Source: Olsenella uli
GTDB lineage: Bacteria > Actinomycetota > Coriobacteriia > Coriobacteriales > Atopobiaceae
Direction: 5' to 3'
Length of the DNA stretch: 64,000 nt
Assembly (NCBI RefSeq): GCF_016900775.1
Contig: NZ_JACJKN010000002.1
Location: forward strand, 124,001-188,000
Shown here piece after piece: positions 16,186 to 24,655 of the stretch (position 1 is the stretch's first letter; each line of letters opens with the position of its first letter). Below the pieces are notes generated by a model. That model was not told the origin of the DNA and did not search any database. It saw only the letters and a list, made by a program, of their open reading frames with translations. The translations under genes and the position numbers were made by a program.

Positions 16186-17018
16186 CGCGCGTGGGCGAGA
16201 AGGGCCCGGGCCCCGTGCCCGCCGCGCCCGGCTCCTGGGCCACGCCGGCGCCGATTCGCGCCGCCTTCTTCGACGTGGACGGCACGATGCTCAGCCTCTC
16301 GCGGGACGCCGAGCCCGCCTCCACGCGCGAGGCGATCCGTCGGCTCGCGGAGGCCGGCGTCATGCCGATCCTGGCCACGGGGCGCACGCACTACCTGCTC
16401 GACAAGGTCGACCTCGCCGACTTCAGGGCGTTCGTGACCTTCAACGGGCAGCTCGTCGAGGTGGGCGGGCGCACGGTGCACTCCAACCCGCTCGACCCGC
16501 GCGACGTGGCGACGGCGGTGCGCCAGACGCAGGCCGGCCTCTACAACTGCCTCTTCATGGAGCGCGGCCGCATGTACGCGCACGCCGAGGACGACCGCCT
16601 GCGGGAGATGACCGAGCTCACGCACAACCACTACGAGGCGGGCGACGTCGAGCAGGCGCTCAGGAACGACGTCTACCAGCTGAACCTCTTCGTCGGCCCC
16701 GGCGAGGAGCGCGTCCTTCTCGACCAGGCGCGCCACTGCAAGGCCACGCGCTGGTCGGACGTCTTTGCGGATATCATGCCGGACTCCGGCGGCAAGGACG
16801 CGGGCGTGAGGATCGTGATGGAGGAGCTGGGGCTCGCGCCCGAGGAGTGCGTGGCCTTTGGCGACGGCGGCAACGACGTGGACATGTTCCGCGTCGTGGG
16901 GACGTCCGTGGCCATGGGCAACGGCAACCCCGAGGCCAGGGCCGCGGCGACGTACGTGACCGACCACGTGGACGCGGACGGCATCTGGAACGCCTGCGTC
17001 CGCCTGGGCCTCATCTGA
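16182..17018 (+). CDS. Cof-type HAD-superfamily phosphatase
   Basis: A 278-aa HAD phosphatase of the Cof/IIB type. Motif I is FFDVDGTML, motif II a T in ILATGRTHY, motif III the Lys of GGKDAGVRIV, and motif IV FGDGGNDVDM. The GTG at 16182 overlaps the aminotransferase stop; a second GTG at 16191 is an alternative. The first 25 residues (TRVGEKGPGPVPAAPG...) lie before the HAD core and look linker-like. The substrate is unknown; members usually dephosphorylate sugar phosphates or pyridoxal phosphate. Confidence 0.85.
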   Translation: MTRVGEKGPGPVPAAPGSWATPAPIRAAFFDVDGTMLSLSRDAEPASTREAIRRLAEAGVMPILATGRTHYLLDKVDLADFRAFVTFNGQLVEVGGRTVHSNPLDPRDVATAVRQTQAGLYNCLFMERGRMYAHAEDDRLREMTELTHNHYEAGDVEQALRNDVYQLNLFVGPGEERVLLDQARHCKATRWSDVFADIMPDSGGKDAGVRIVMEELGLAPEECVAFGDGGNDVDMFRVVGTSVAMGNGNPEARAAATYVTDHVDADGIWNACVRLGLI

Positions 17019-17030
17019 GGAGGGGCGCGT

Positions 17031-17103
17031 TCTGCAAATTGGGGACAGTCCCCAATTCACATAAATGTTTTCTGCAAATTGGGGACTGTCCCCAATTTGC
17101 AGA
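17031..17103. repeat. Two adjacent GGGGACWGTCCCC palindromes
   Basis: 17031-17060 and 17071-17103 each read CTGCAAATTGGGGAC then AGT or TGT and the complement. The second is a near-complete 33-bp palindrome. They fill the short space between the HAD gene and the nitroreductase gene. They look like a mobile or REP-type palindrome rather than a plain terminator. Confidence 0.8.
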
Positions 17104-17115
17104 GGGGAGGGTGCG

Positions 17116-17694
17116 ATGAACGGGATGGAGTTCAGGGACCTCGTGGCGGCGTCGCGGACCTACCGGCGCTTCAGCGACCGGCGGGTGGGGCGGATGGTGC
17201 TCGAGGGGCTCGTCGACGCGGCGCGGCTCGCCCCGTGCGGCAACAACATGCAGGTGCTGCGCTTCCGCGTGGTGGGGGAGCGCGAGGCCTGCGACGCGGT
17301 CTTCGGCCACCTGCGCTGGGCGGCGCTCTACCGGGACTGGGACGGGCCCGCCCCGGGGGAGCGTCCGCACGGCTACGTGGTCGTCTGCCTGCCCACCCAG
17401 CTCGCGGACAACCCCGTCCGCCTCATCGACGTCGGCATCGCCGCCCAGACGATGGCGCTCGCCGCCTGTGCGCGGGGCCTTGGCTGCTGCATGATCCGCA
17501 GCTTCGACGCGGGCCTCGCCGAGGAGCTCTCCCTGCCGGACGGCCTCGTGCCCGCCCTCGTGCTCGCGGTGGGCGGCCGCGGCGAGCACGTCTCGCTCGA
17601 GGGGCCCGACACCGAGCACGGCCTCTCCTACTGGCGCGAGCCCGACGGCACCCACTGCGTACCCAAGCTGCGGCTGGAGGACCTGCTCGTCTAG
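17116..17694 (+). CDS. Nitroreductase-family flavoprotein
   Basis: A 192-aa FMN-dependent nitroreductase-fold protein. The N-terminal SRTYRRFSDRRV and LVDAARLAPCGNNMQ are the classic FMN-phosphate and cofactor-binding blocks, and IDVGIAAQTMALAACARGLGCC is the helix-turn typical of the family, followed by ALVLAVGGRGE. The ATG at 17116 follows GAGGGGAGGG. It reduces nitro or quinone-like substrates with NAD(P)H in characterised relatives; the physiological substrate here is unknown. Confidence 0.85.
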   Translation: MNGMEFRDLVAASRTYRRFSDRRVGRMVLEGLVDAARLAPCGNNMQVLRFRVVGEREACDAVFGHLRWAALYRDWDGPAPGERPHGYVVVCLPTQLADNPVRLIDVGIAAQTMALAACARGLGCCMIRSFDAGLAEELSLPDGLVPALVLAVGGRGEHVSLEGPDTEHGLSYWREPDGTHCVPKLRLEDLLV

Positions 17695-17710
17695 AGGACC
17701 GTGCCGCCAG

Positions 17711-17768
17711 GGTCGCATAACCCGACAAATTCGGCGAGATTCAGCCAAGAATGTCGGGTTATGCGACC
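17711..17768. repeat. TCGCATAACCCGACA palindrome, copy 1
   Basis: Perfect 17-bp arms (17711-17727 and 17752-17768) with a 24-nt loop, between the convergent nitroreductase gene and the 36-aa peptide. A degenerate second copy lies at 33918-33974. A terminator role is possible. Confidence 0.8.
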
Positions 17769-17777
17769 TGGGCCCCG

Positions 17778-17888
17778 CTACTTGGCTCCGTCCAGGCGCT
17801 CCTGGATGATGGGCCAGAGCGCGATGGGCCCCAGCACGAGCAGGGTGGCGAGCGTGGCGAGAAGGACGTAGAGCTGCTGGACCATCAT
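17778..17888 (-). CDS. 36-aa single-span membrane peptide next to TrkA-type genes
   Basis: Reads MMVQQLYVLLATLATLLVLG, then PIALWPIIQ and a short charged tail: one clear membrane span. The ATG at 17888 follows AAAGGGG. It lies 139 nt downstream of the TrkA-type gene on the same strand and may be the last cistron of the cation-transport group. Small single-span peptides such as KdpF accompany K+ pumps, but the sequence is not KdpF-like. An exact dodecamer copy (17856-17867) encodes VLLA. Confidence 0.5.
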   Translation of the reverse strand: MMVQQLYVLLATLATLLVLGPIALWPIIQERLDGAK

Positions 17889-18027
17889 GGACCCCTTTCC
17901 CCGGCTTGTTGGGACCATTGTCCGGCGCCGGCCGACGGGGCGCCATCGCGCAAGGTCGCTCGCGCCTTACGCTTTCGCAAGGTTGGGGCGGGGCTGATGA
18001 GGGGGCTGCCCCTCCCGGCACCCCTGC

Positions 18028-18687
18028 CTAGGCGAAGGCGCGATGGAGGCGCGAGCGGCCCTCGGCGTTGGTGAAGGCGATGATCTTGTCGCCCGCGGCG
18101 AAGCGGGTGTCCCCCTTGGGGACGATGATGTCGCCCTCGCGGTCGATGGCCACGAGGATGGTCTGGCCGGGCAGCTCGACGTCGCGCAGCGCCTCGCCCA
18201 CGACGCGCGAGCCGGGCCGCACCTCCACGCGCACGACGGCGTGGCCGTCCTTGCCAAGGCGCAGAATCGTGAAGACGTCTCTCAGGTCGAGCCCCTCCTG
18301 CACGGAGCGCGCGAGGATGTCCGCCTGGTTGATGCCCACATCGACGCCCATGGACTCGTTGAACATCCAGGCGTTGGCCGGGTCGTTCACGCGCGCCACC
18401 ACGCGGCTCACGTTGTACTCCATCTTGGCGAGGGTGGAGACCACGAGGTTGACCTCGTCGGAGCCCGTCGCCGCCACCACGACGTCCGCGTGGAGGATGC
18501 CGGCGCGCTCGAGGGTGAGCGGGTCGGCGCCGTTACCGAGGATGACGTCGTGCTCGCCGAACTGGTCGCGCAGGCGGGGCACGAGCCCCTTGCGGGACTC
18601 GATGACGCGGATGCGGTAGCCGTCCTCGGTGAGCAGCGCCGCGAGATGGGTGCCGGTCTTCCCGCCGCCAACGATGATGATGTCCAT
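18028..18687 (-). CDS. TrkA/KtrA-type K+ channel regulatory protein
   Basis: A 219-aa RCK protein: an N-terminal Rossmann domain with GGGKTGTHLAALL (nucleotide-binding glycines) and an acidic residue at the end of the second strand (VIES), then a C-terminal TrkA-C domain from about residue 140 (VEVRPGSRVVGEALRDVELPG). These cytosolic proteins gate TrkH/KtrB K+ channels in response to NAD(H) or ATP. It lies 9 nt downstream of a second TrkA-type gene. No TrkH/KtrB channel subunit lies in the window. Confidence 0.88.
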   Translation of the reverse strand: MDIIIVGGGKTGTHLAALLTEDGYRIRVIESRKGLVPRLRDQFGEHDVILGNGADPLTLERAGILHADVVVAATGSDEVNLVVSTLAKMEYNVSRVVARVNDPANAWMFNESMGVDVGINQADILARSVQEGLDLRDVFTILRLGKDGHAVVRVEVRPGSRVVGEALRDVELPGQTILVAIDREGDIIVPKGDTRFAAGDKIIAFTNAEGRSRLHRAFA

Positions 18688-18696
18688 GGCCCCTCC

Positions 18697-19350
18697 TTAC
18701 GCGCTCGTGCCGAGCATGTAGCGGAACTTCGCCGAGGCGCTCGACGCCACGGCCGCGTAGATGACGTCCCCGTGCTCCAGGACGGTCCCCAGGGTGGGGA
18801 TGAAGGTCTCGTTGTTGCGCGAGACCGCCACGACCTCGACCTCGCCGATGGCCGTGACCTCGCGCACGGGACGCCCCTCGAGAAGGGCCGGGACGTCGCT
18901 GCGCACGAGCTGGACGTCCCCCGACCCGATCTCCAGCACCGTGTCCATCTCCTGGTAGGTGATGAGCTCGCAGGCGTGGCGGATGCCCCAGTCGGTGGTG
19001 GAGATGGTCTGGATGCCCAGGCGGCGATACGTCTCGGCCTTGCTGATGTCGTAGAGCCGGGCGATCACGCGCGGCACGCGGTAGGTCCCGCGGGCGATGC
19101 GCGCGATGACGATGTTGGCCTCGTCGGAGGAGGTGCAGGCGATGACGGCGCTCGCGCGCTCCACCCCCGCCTCGGCGAGGACCTCCCGGTCAAACCCCAC
19201 GCCGACCACGCGCCTGCCGGCAAAGCCCTCGTCGAGCTCGTCGAGCTCCTCGGCGTCGCGGTCTATGACGGTGACGTCGTGCCCCTGGCGGCTCAGGCGC
19301 TCCGCGAGCCCGCGTCCCATGTGGCCCGCGCCCACTACGATGACGTTCAT
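18697..19350 (-). CDS. Second TrkA/KtrA-type regulatory protein
   Basis: A 217-aa RCK protein with GAGHMGRGLAERL and VIDRD at the nucleotide site, followed by IACTSSDEANIVIARIA and a TrkA-C segment (LEGRPVREVTAIGEVEVVAVSR). It is only distantly like its neighbour 18028-18687, so they are not a recent duplication. It is 4 nt from the end of the P-type ATPase gene upstream, so ATPase, this gene and the next form one operon. The pairing of a cation pump with two RCK proteins points to K+ homeostasis. Confidence 0.88.
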   Translation of the reverse strand: MNVIVVGAGHMGRGLAERLSRQGHDVTVIDRDAEELDELDEGFAGRRVVGVGFDREVLAEAGVERASAVIACTSSDEANIVIARIARGTYRVPRVIARLYDISKAETYRRLGIQTISTTDWGIRHACELITYQEMDTVLEIGSGDVQLVRSDVPALLEGRPVREVTAIGEVEVVAVSRNNETFIPTLGTVLEHGDVIYAAVASSASAKFRYMLGTSA

Positions 19351-19354
19351 GGCA

Positions 19355-22192
19355 CTACCTCCCCTCGGCGCCCTCGCGGCGCCGCTTGACGTGACGGAAC
19401 AGGGCCTTCCGAGCCTCCTCGACCGCGAGCACGATCGGCGGCAGGCAGCAGAGGAACGCGTAGTCCCAGACCCCGAGCGGGCTCGTGTGGAACACCGCCT
19501 GGAAGGGCGGGAAGAGCGTTATGAACACGATAAGGCAGACCTCGAAGACGATGCCGACGTTGATGTGGCGGTTGGAGAAGAGCCCTCGCGAGAAGACCGA
19601 GGCGGTCTCGGTGCGGCAGTTCAGGACCTGGCCGATCTGGGCGAACACGATCGCCGCGAGGCACATGGTCGTGGCGCGCACGTAGACGGGGTCGAGGTCG
19701 GCGGCCACGCCGAACATCTCGAGTCCCGGGACCCACCCGGCCTCCAGCTGCGCGAAGAGGTAGGCCGCCATGGAGACCACGCCGCCCATGAGCCCGTACC
19801 AGAGGAAGGCCTTGCGCATGAGCTTGCCTGTGAGCAGGGGCTCCTTGGGGTCGCGCGGCGGGCGGTCCATGACGTCTGCCTCCGGCGCCTCGCACCCCAG
19901 GCCCAGGGCCGGCAGCATGTCTGTGCCGAGGTCGATGGTGAGGATCTGCATCGTGGTGAGCGGCAGCGGCACCGCGCCCCCGGAGAGCAGGTAGACGGCC
20001 GAGGGCACGGCCTCGGGCATGTTGGAGTTCAGGATGTAGAGCATGAACTTGCGGATGTTGGCGTAGACCGCGCGGCCCTCCTCGATGGCGTGGACGATCG
20101 AGGCGAAGTTGTCGTCGGTGAGGACCATGTCGGCGGCCTCCTTGGCCACGTCGGTGCCCGTGACGCCCATGGCCACGCCGATGTCGGCCTTCTTGAGGGC
20201 GGGGGAGTCGTTCACGCCGTCTCCCGTGACGGCCACGATCTCCCCCATCTGCTGGAGGTTCTCGACCACGCGCAGCTTCTGCTCGGGCGCCATGCGGGCG
20301 AAGACCACCTCGCCGGAGAGGGCCTCCTTGAGCTCGTCGTCGCTGATGCGCTCGAGCTCCACGCCCGAGAGGACCCGCGGGCGCTCGCCGCGCACGATGC
20401 CGATCTTGCGCGCGATGGAGACGGCGGTGAGGCCGTAGTCGCCGGTGATCATGATGACGCGGATGCCGGCGCGCCGGCACTGCTCCACGGCGTCGGCGAC
20501 CTCGGGGCGCGGCGGGTCCTGCATGACCGCGAGCCCCACGAAGACGAGGTCGCGCTCGACGTTGTCCGGCTCGTAGGCGCTCACGGAGCGCGGCAGCGTC
20601 TCGTCCTCGGCGCGCAGCGGGCGGTAGGCCACGGCAAGGACGCGCAGGCCGTCGGCGGCGTAGGAGTCGTTGGCCGCCGCGATCTTCTCGCGCAGCTCGT
20701 CGGTCATGGGGACGGTCTGCTCGTAGGCACGGCAGCGGGTCGAGAGGCGCAAGATCTCGTTCGGGGCGCCCTTGACGAAGGCCACGCGACGCGCGCCGTC
20801 GAGCTCCTCCGGCAGCTGGTGCACCGTCGTCATGCGCTTGCGGCGGCTCTCGAAGGGCAGCTCGCGCACGCGCGGCCACGCCCGCTCCTGCTCGGCGGGG
20901 TCCACGCCCGCCTTCTGGGCGGCCACGAGCAGGCAGGCCTCGGTGGGGTCCCCGAGCACGGTGTAGCGCCCGCCCTCCTCCTCGGGCGGGAGCAGGCGCG
21001 CGTTGGAGCAGAGCGCCCCGCCGGCTACGAGCAGGCGCAGGTCGTCGTCATAGGCGGCCTGCATGCGGTGGCCCGCCACGCGCACCTCGCCCTCGGGCCC
21101 GTAGCCCACGCCCGTGACCTCGTACTCGGCCGTCACGGTCCAGAGGTGGTTCACCGTCATCTCGTTCTGCGTGAGCGTGCCCGTCTTGTCCGTGCAGATG
21201 ACCGAGCACGACCCGAGCGTCTCCACGGAGTTGAGCTTCTTCACGAGGGCGTTTCTCTTGCTCATGCGCTGGACGGCCATGGCGAGCGAGAGCGTCACCG
21301 TGGGCAGGAGCCCCTCGGGGATGAAGGCCACGACCATGCCGAGGGAGAAGATGAAGGCCGCTGCGAACTCGCTCCCCACGAAGAGCTGGTCAAGGGCGAA
21401 GAAGCCCACGCCCATGCAGGCCGCGAAGACCGTGATCTGCTTGGTCGTGCGGTTGAGCTGCAGCTGCAGCGGGCTCTCGGCCTCCTCCATGTTCTGCGTG
21501 AGGTGCGCTATCTTGCCGAACTCCGTGTCCATTCCGATGCGCGTGACCACGACGCGCCCGTTGCCCTCCGAGACCGAGGTCCCCGCGAACACGAGGTTGG
21601 GCGTCTCCGCCTGCGTGAGGTCCTCCTCGAGCACGGCGTCCGCCGTCTTGCGCACGGGGTTGGACTCGCCGGTGAGCGTGGACTGGTTGACCTGCAGGTC
21701 GCTCGCGCGCACCACGCGGGCGTCGGCGGAGATCTTGTCGCCCTCCGCGAGCACCATCACGTCGCCGGGCACGAGGTTCTCGGCCAAGATCTTCTGCTCC
21801 TGGCCGTCGCGGATGACGGTGGCGTAGGAGGGGAGCATCTTCTTGAGGGCGTCCGTCGCCTTTCCGGCGCGGTACTCCTGCCAGAAGCTGAAGCACCCGT
21901 TGATGAGGTTCACCATCCACACCGCCACGCCCAGCTCCGGCAGCCCCGCCACGAAGGCGATGATCCCGGCCGCCCACAGCAGGCACGCCATGAGGTGGGT
22001 GAAGTTGGAGAGAAATGCCAGGACCGGGGACTTCTTCCTCTCGGTCTGGATGAGGTTCTTGCCCTGTTTTGCCTGACGGGCCTCGGCGTCGGCCTGCGTG
22101 AGCCCCGCCGCAGAGGTCCCCAGCGCCGAGAAGACCCTGTCCGCCGTGAGCCTCTGCACGGCGACGGGCTGCGTCTGACCGGTGGCCATCAT
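19355..22192 (-). CDS. Na,K-ATPase-like (type II) cation P-type ATPase
   Basis: A 945-aa P-type ATPase with TGES, PEGLLPTVTLSLAMAVQRM in TM4, DKTGTLTQNEMTV, KGAPNEIL and TGDGVNDSPALKKADIG. The PEGLL motif (rather than PEGLP of Ca pumps) and ILTIDLGTDMLPALGLGCE in TM6 match the type IIC Na,K/H,K-ATPase subgroup, bacterial forms of which exist. I infer Na+ or K+ rather than Ca2+, supported by the two TrkA-type genes directly downstream and by KdpDE-like regulators upstream. The start is at 22192; MM is ambiguous by one codon. It has no beta subunit in the window. Confidence 0.85.
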   Translation of the reverse strand: MMATGQTQPVAVQRLTADRVFSALGTSAAGLTQADAEARQAKQGKNLIQTERKKSPVLAFLSNFTHLMACLLWAAGIIAFVAGLPELGVAVWMVNLINGCFSFWQEYRAGKATDALKKMLPSYATVIRDGQEQKILAENLVPGDVMVLAEGDKISADARVVRASDLQVNQSTLTGESNPVRKTADAVLEEDLTQAETPNLVFAGTSVSEGNGRVVVTRIGMDTEFGKIAHLTQNMEEAESPLQLQLNRTTKQITVFAACMGVGFFALDQLFVGSEFAAAFIFSLGMVVAFIPEGLLPTVTLSLAMAVQRMSKRNALVKKLNSVETLGSCSVICTDKTGTLTQNEMTVNHLWTVTAEYEVTGVGYGPEGEVRVAGHRMQAAYDDDLRLLVAGGALCSNARLLPPEEEGGRYTVLGDPTEACLLVAAQKAGVDPAEQERAWPRVRELPFESRRKRMTTVHQLPEELDGARRVAFVKGAPNEILRLSTRCRAYEQTVPMTDELREKIAAANDSYAADGLRVLAVAYRPLRAEDETLPRSVSAYEPDNVERDLVFVGLAVMQDPPRPEVADAVEQCRRAGIRVIMITGDYGLTAVSIARKIGIVRGERPRVLSGVELERISDDELKEALSGEVVFARMAPEQKLRVVENLQQMGEIVAVTGDGVNDSPALKKADIGVAMGVTGTDVAKEAADMVLTDDNFASIVHAIEEGRAVYANIRKFMLYILNSNMPEAVPSAVYLLSGGAVPLPLTTMQILTIDLGTDMLPALGLGCEAPEADVMDRPPRDPKEPLLTGKLMRKAFLWYGLMGGVVSMAAYLFAQLEAGWVPGLEMFGVAADLDPVYVRATTMCLAAIVFAQIGQVLNCRTETASVFSRGLFSNRHINVGIVFEVCLIVFITLFPPFQAVFHTSPLGVWDYAFLCCLPPIVLAVEEARKALFRHVKRRREGAEGR

Positions 22193-22292
22193 CGCGCCCT
22201 CCCTACTCGCTGCTGTCGTACGCGGCTAGGGTAGGTCAGCGCGAGCCGGCCGTCCGCGACGGGCGGGCATGTGGTCAAAATGTCACGCTATG

Positions 22293-22336
22293 GGCATAAA
22301 GACCCTGTTAAGAAGGGGTGAAATGGTATAAAGACC
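22293..22336 (-). promoter_or_regulatory. Direct repeat GGTCTTTATRCC upstream of the cation ATPase
   Basis: On the minus strand GGTCTTTATACC (22336-22325) and GGTCTTTATGCC (22304-22293) are spaced 32 bp start to start, about three helical turns, and lie 100-145 nt before the ATPase start. This spacing suits a dimeric OmpR-type regulator, and one (22438-23148) is encoded next door. The link is inference. Confidence 0.45.
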
Positions 22337-22359
22337 GCATTAACGCCGCAGGTGGGCGG

Positions 22360-22428
22360 CCTGACAGGGGCGACCGGGTCAACTGTCATGAAGGGTTCAT
22401 GACAGTTGACCCGGTCACCTTTGTCAGG
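22360..22428. repeat. TGACAAAGG palindromic element, copy 2
   Basis: Arms 22360-22392 and 22396-22428 pair at 30 of 33 positions with a 3-nt loop. It stands just after the stop of the response-regulator gene (22438) on its strand and could end that transcript. A partial third arm follows at about 22429-22442. Confidence 0.85.
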
Positions 22429-22437
22429 TCGCCTTTG

Positions 22438-23148
22438 TCAGGCCTGCCGGAGCAGGCGGTAGCCCACGCCCACGTGGGTCTGGATGAGGCCGTCCGCCCC
22501 GGCGCGGGCGAGCTTCTTGCGCAGGGACGCCATGAGCACGCGAAGCGACGCGAGGTCCCCCACCTGCCCCTCGCCCCAGGCGCGCTCGAGCAGGTACTGG
22601 TGGGTGAGGACCTTGTCGGCGTTTTGGGAGAGCAGGACGAGCAGCCGGTATTCCATGGGCGTGAGGCGAAGCTCCTCCCCGAGCACGCGGGCGATCCCGG
22701 CCGCGTAGTCGATCACGAGCGCGCCGTCCTCGAAGGTGGACGACCCGGGCGCTCCGGGCCCGTGGCTCGCGCGGCGCAGCGCCACCCGCACGCGGGCGAG
22801 AAGCTCCCCCACCGAGAAGGGCTTCACGAGGTAGTCGTCCGCGCCGGCGTCGAGCGCGCCGATCTTGTCGGCGTCCTCCGCGCGCGCGGAGACCACGATG
22901 ATCGGGAGGCTCTGGGACCAGGTGCGCACCCGCCGGACGACCTCGATACCGTCCGCGTCCGGCAGGCCCAGGTCAAGCAGGATGACCCGGGGGGAGAGCT
23001 CGGCCGCGCGCGAGATGGCCTCCGCGGCCGTCCCGGCCACGGCCACCTGGGCCCCGCGCGACTCGAGCGCGGTGCGGACGAGGTTTGCGATCGCGGGGTC
23101 GTCCTCCACGACGAGGACGAGCGCGGGTCCGTGCGAGGCGTCAGACAT
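22438..23148 (-). CDS. OmpR-family response regulator, KdpE-like
   Basis: A 236-aa two-domain regulator. The receiver has Asp16/Asp17, the phospho-acceptor Asp59 (ILLDLGLPD) and Lys109 (DDYLVKPF). A winged-helix output domain starts near residue 140 (LTPMEYRLLVLLSQNADKVLTHQYLLERAWG). The last feature, with QTHVGVGYRL, is close to KdpE. The ATG at 23148 overlaps the kinase stop by 8 nt. KdpE controls K+ pump genes in E. coli; here the neighbouring target is probably the P-type ATPase and TrkA-type operon, since no kdpFABC is in view. Confidence 0.85.
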   Translation of the reverse strand: MSDASHGPALVLVVEDDPAIANLVRTALESRGAQVAVAGTAAEAISRAAELSPRVILLDLGLPDADGIEVVRRVRTWSQSLPIIVVSARAEDADKIGALDAGADDYLVKPFSVGELLARVRVALRRASHGPGAPGSSTFEDGALVIDYAAGIARVLGEELRLTPMEYRLLVLLSQNADKVLTHQYLLERAWGEGQVGDLASLRVLMASLRKKLARAGADGLIQTHVGVGYRLLRQA

Positions 23149-24655
23149 CGGGAACCTCCTCGGCGGGAAGGGAGAGGACAAAGACGGAGCCGTGGGGCGT
23201 GCGGTCGCGGACGCAGATGCCGCCCCCGTGGGCCCGCGCAACGGCGCGGCAGACGGAGAGGCCAAGACCCACGCTGCGGGTGCCGTCGGGCAGCGTGCCC
23301 GACCCGCTGTGGAAGGCCTCGAAGATGAGGTCCTTCTCGGAATCCGGGATGCCCGGTCCGTCGTCCGCCACGCAGAGCTCGACGCTCGCGCCCGAGCGCG
23401 CGGCGAAGACCGTGACGGCGCACCCGGCCGGCGTGTGCGCCACGGCGTTGTTGACCAGGTTCACGAGCGCCTGCACCACGAGCGACGGGTCGGCGCGCAC
23501 GAGCAGGGGGGCGGCCGGCGGCTCAAAGCGCACGGGGTGCGCGGGGTCGGCCACGGCGTGCCGCAGGGCCTCCTCGACGAGGTCGTCCACGAGCTCCACG
23601 TCCGCGAGCGGGCTCACCCCTCCCTCCTCGAGGCGCGTGACCGTGAGGAGGTTCTCCACGGTGCCGCGCAGCCAGCGGGCGTCGTCCCGGATCGCGGCGA
23701 GCAGGCGCCCGCGCGCCGCGCCGTCGAGCGCGTCTCCCGCCTCCAAAAGGACGTCCGCGGTGCCCGCAATCGAGGTGAGCGGCGTGCGCAGGTCGTGCGA
23801 GATGGAGCGCAGCAGGTCGGCGCGGGTCTTCTGGTCGCGGGCGCGCACCGCCTCCTCCTCGCGCTGCTCGAGGGCGTCCACGCGGTCGAGCGCAAGGGCC
23901 ACGAGCCCGCAGACGGAGCCCCAGAGGTCCCGCTCCTCCGCGGAGAGGCCGGCGGCGGGGATGACCCCCGCCACGCCGTGCGGGCGTCCCGCGGGGCCGA
24001 CGGGCCGGTAGAGCCCGGCGGCCGAGCCAAAGGCCCGCGTCCCGGACCCGGCGGGGGCGCCGTTCGCGAGCGCGCGCAGCGCGACCGTGCCCTCCTCCAC
24101 GACCGACGAGCCGTCTGCCGAGAAGAACGCGGGCTCGCCGAGCGCCCGCCCGCCACCGGCCGGGTACCAGGCGAGCGAGCGGCCGAGCGTCCCGGCGGCG
24201 GTGGCGGCCATGGCGGCGATGACGTCCGCCTGCGTGGTGCAGTCCTGGAGGCGCTGGGAGAGGTCCAGCAGCGCCTGCGTGCGCTCGCGGGCCGCCTCGG
24301 CCGCTCGCGCCTGGAGGCGCAGGCGCGCGGCGAGGTGCCCCGCCACGAGCGCCACGGCGAACATCACGACGAAGGTCCCTGGCATGGCGGGGTCGAGCGC
24401 CGCGAGGGAGAGCGTGGGCGCGGCGAAGAAGAAGTTGAAGGCGAGGACGGCCAGCGCGGAGGCGACGAGGCACCACGGCCCGCCCGGCGTGGCGAGCGCC
24501 ACGCCGATGACGGCGAGCACGTAGACGACCACGACCGCGGCCTCCTGGAGGCCCGCCGCGCGCAGCGCCGCGCCCACGAGCGTGGCGAGCGCGAGCAGGC
24601 CCGCGGTCGCGAGGAGCGAGGCGAGGGGGCCGTCCCTCCGCAGCACGGGGGTCAC
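23141..24655 (-). CDS. KdpD-like sensor histidine kinase lacking the N-terminal KdpD/Usp part
   Basis: A 504-aa kinase. It starts with a KdpD-type four-helix membrane block (DUF4118; VVYVLAVIGVALAT...LAFNFFFAAPTLSLAALDP at residues 40-90), then a GAF-like region, an H-box SISHDLRTPL with His287, an N-box NLVNNAVAH and G-boxes DDGPGIP and GLGLSVCR. Full KdpD is about 890 aa and begins with the cytosolic KdpD and Usp domains that sense K+ and c-di-AMP; these are absent. The GTG start at 24655 overlaps the peptidase stop (GTGA), so nothing is missing through a frameshift. Output is the overlapping KdpE-like regulator. Confidence 0.85.
   Translation of the reverse strand: MTPVLRRDGPLASLLATAGLLALATLVGAALRAAGLQEAAVVVVYVLAVIGVALATPGGPWCLVASALAVLAFNFFFAAPTLSLAALDPAMPGTFVVMFAVALVAGHLAARLRLQARAAEAARERTQALLDLSQRLQDCTTQADVIAAMAATAAGTLGRSLAWYPAGGGRALGEPAFFSADGSSVVEEGTVALRALANGAPAGSGTRAFGSAAGLYRPVGPAGRPHGVAGVIPAAGLSAEERDLWGSVCGLVALALDRVDALEQREEEAVRARDQKTRADLLRSISHDLRTPLTSIAGTADVLLEAGDALDGAARGRLLAAIRDDARWLRGTVENLLTVTRLEEGGVSPLADVELVDDLVEEALRHAVADPAHPVRFEPPAAPLLVRADPSLVVQALVNLVNNAVAHTPAGCAVTVFAARSGASVELCVADDGPGIPDSEKDLIFEAFHSGSGTLPDGTRSVGLGLSVCRAVARAHGGGICVRDRTPHGSVFVLSLPAEEVPDV

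Noticed and set aside
19097-22234. A 1045-codon plus-strand frame opposite the cation ATPase and a TrkA-type gene
   Set aside because: Antisense shadow spanning two real genes; no ribosome binding site and no domain.
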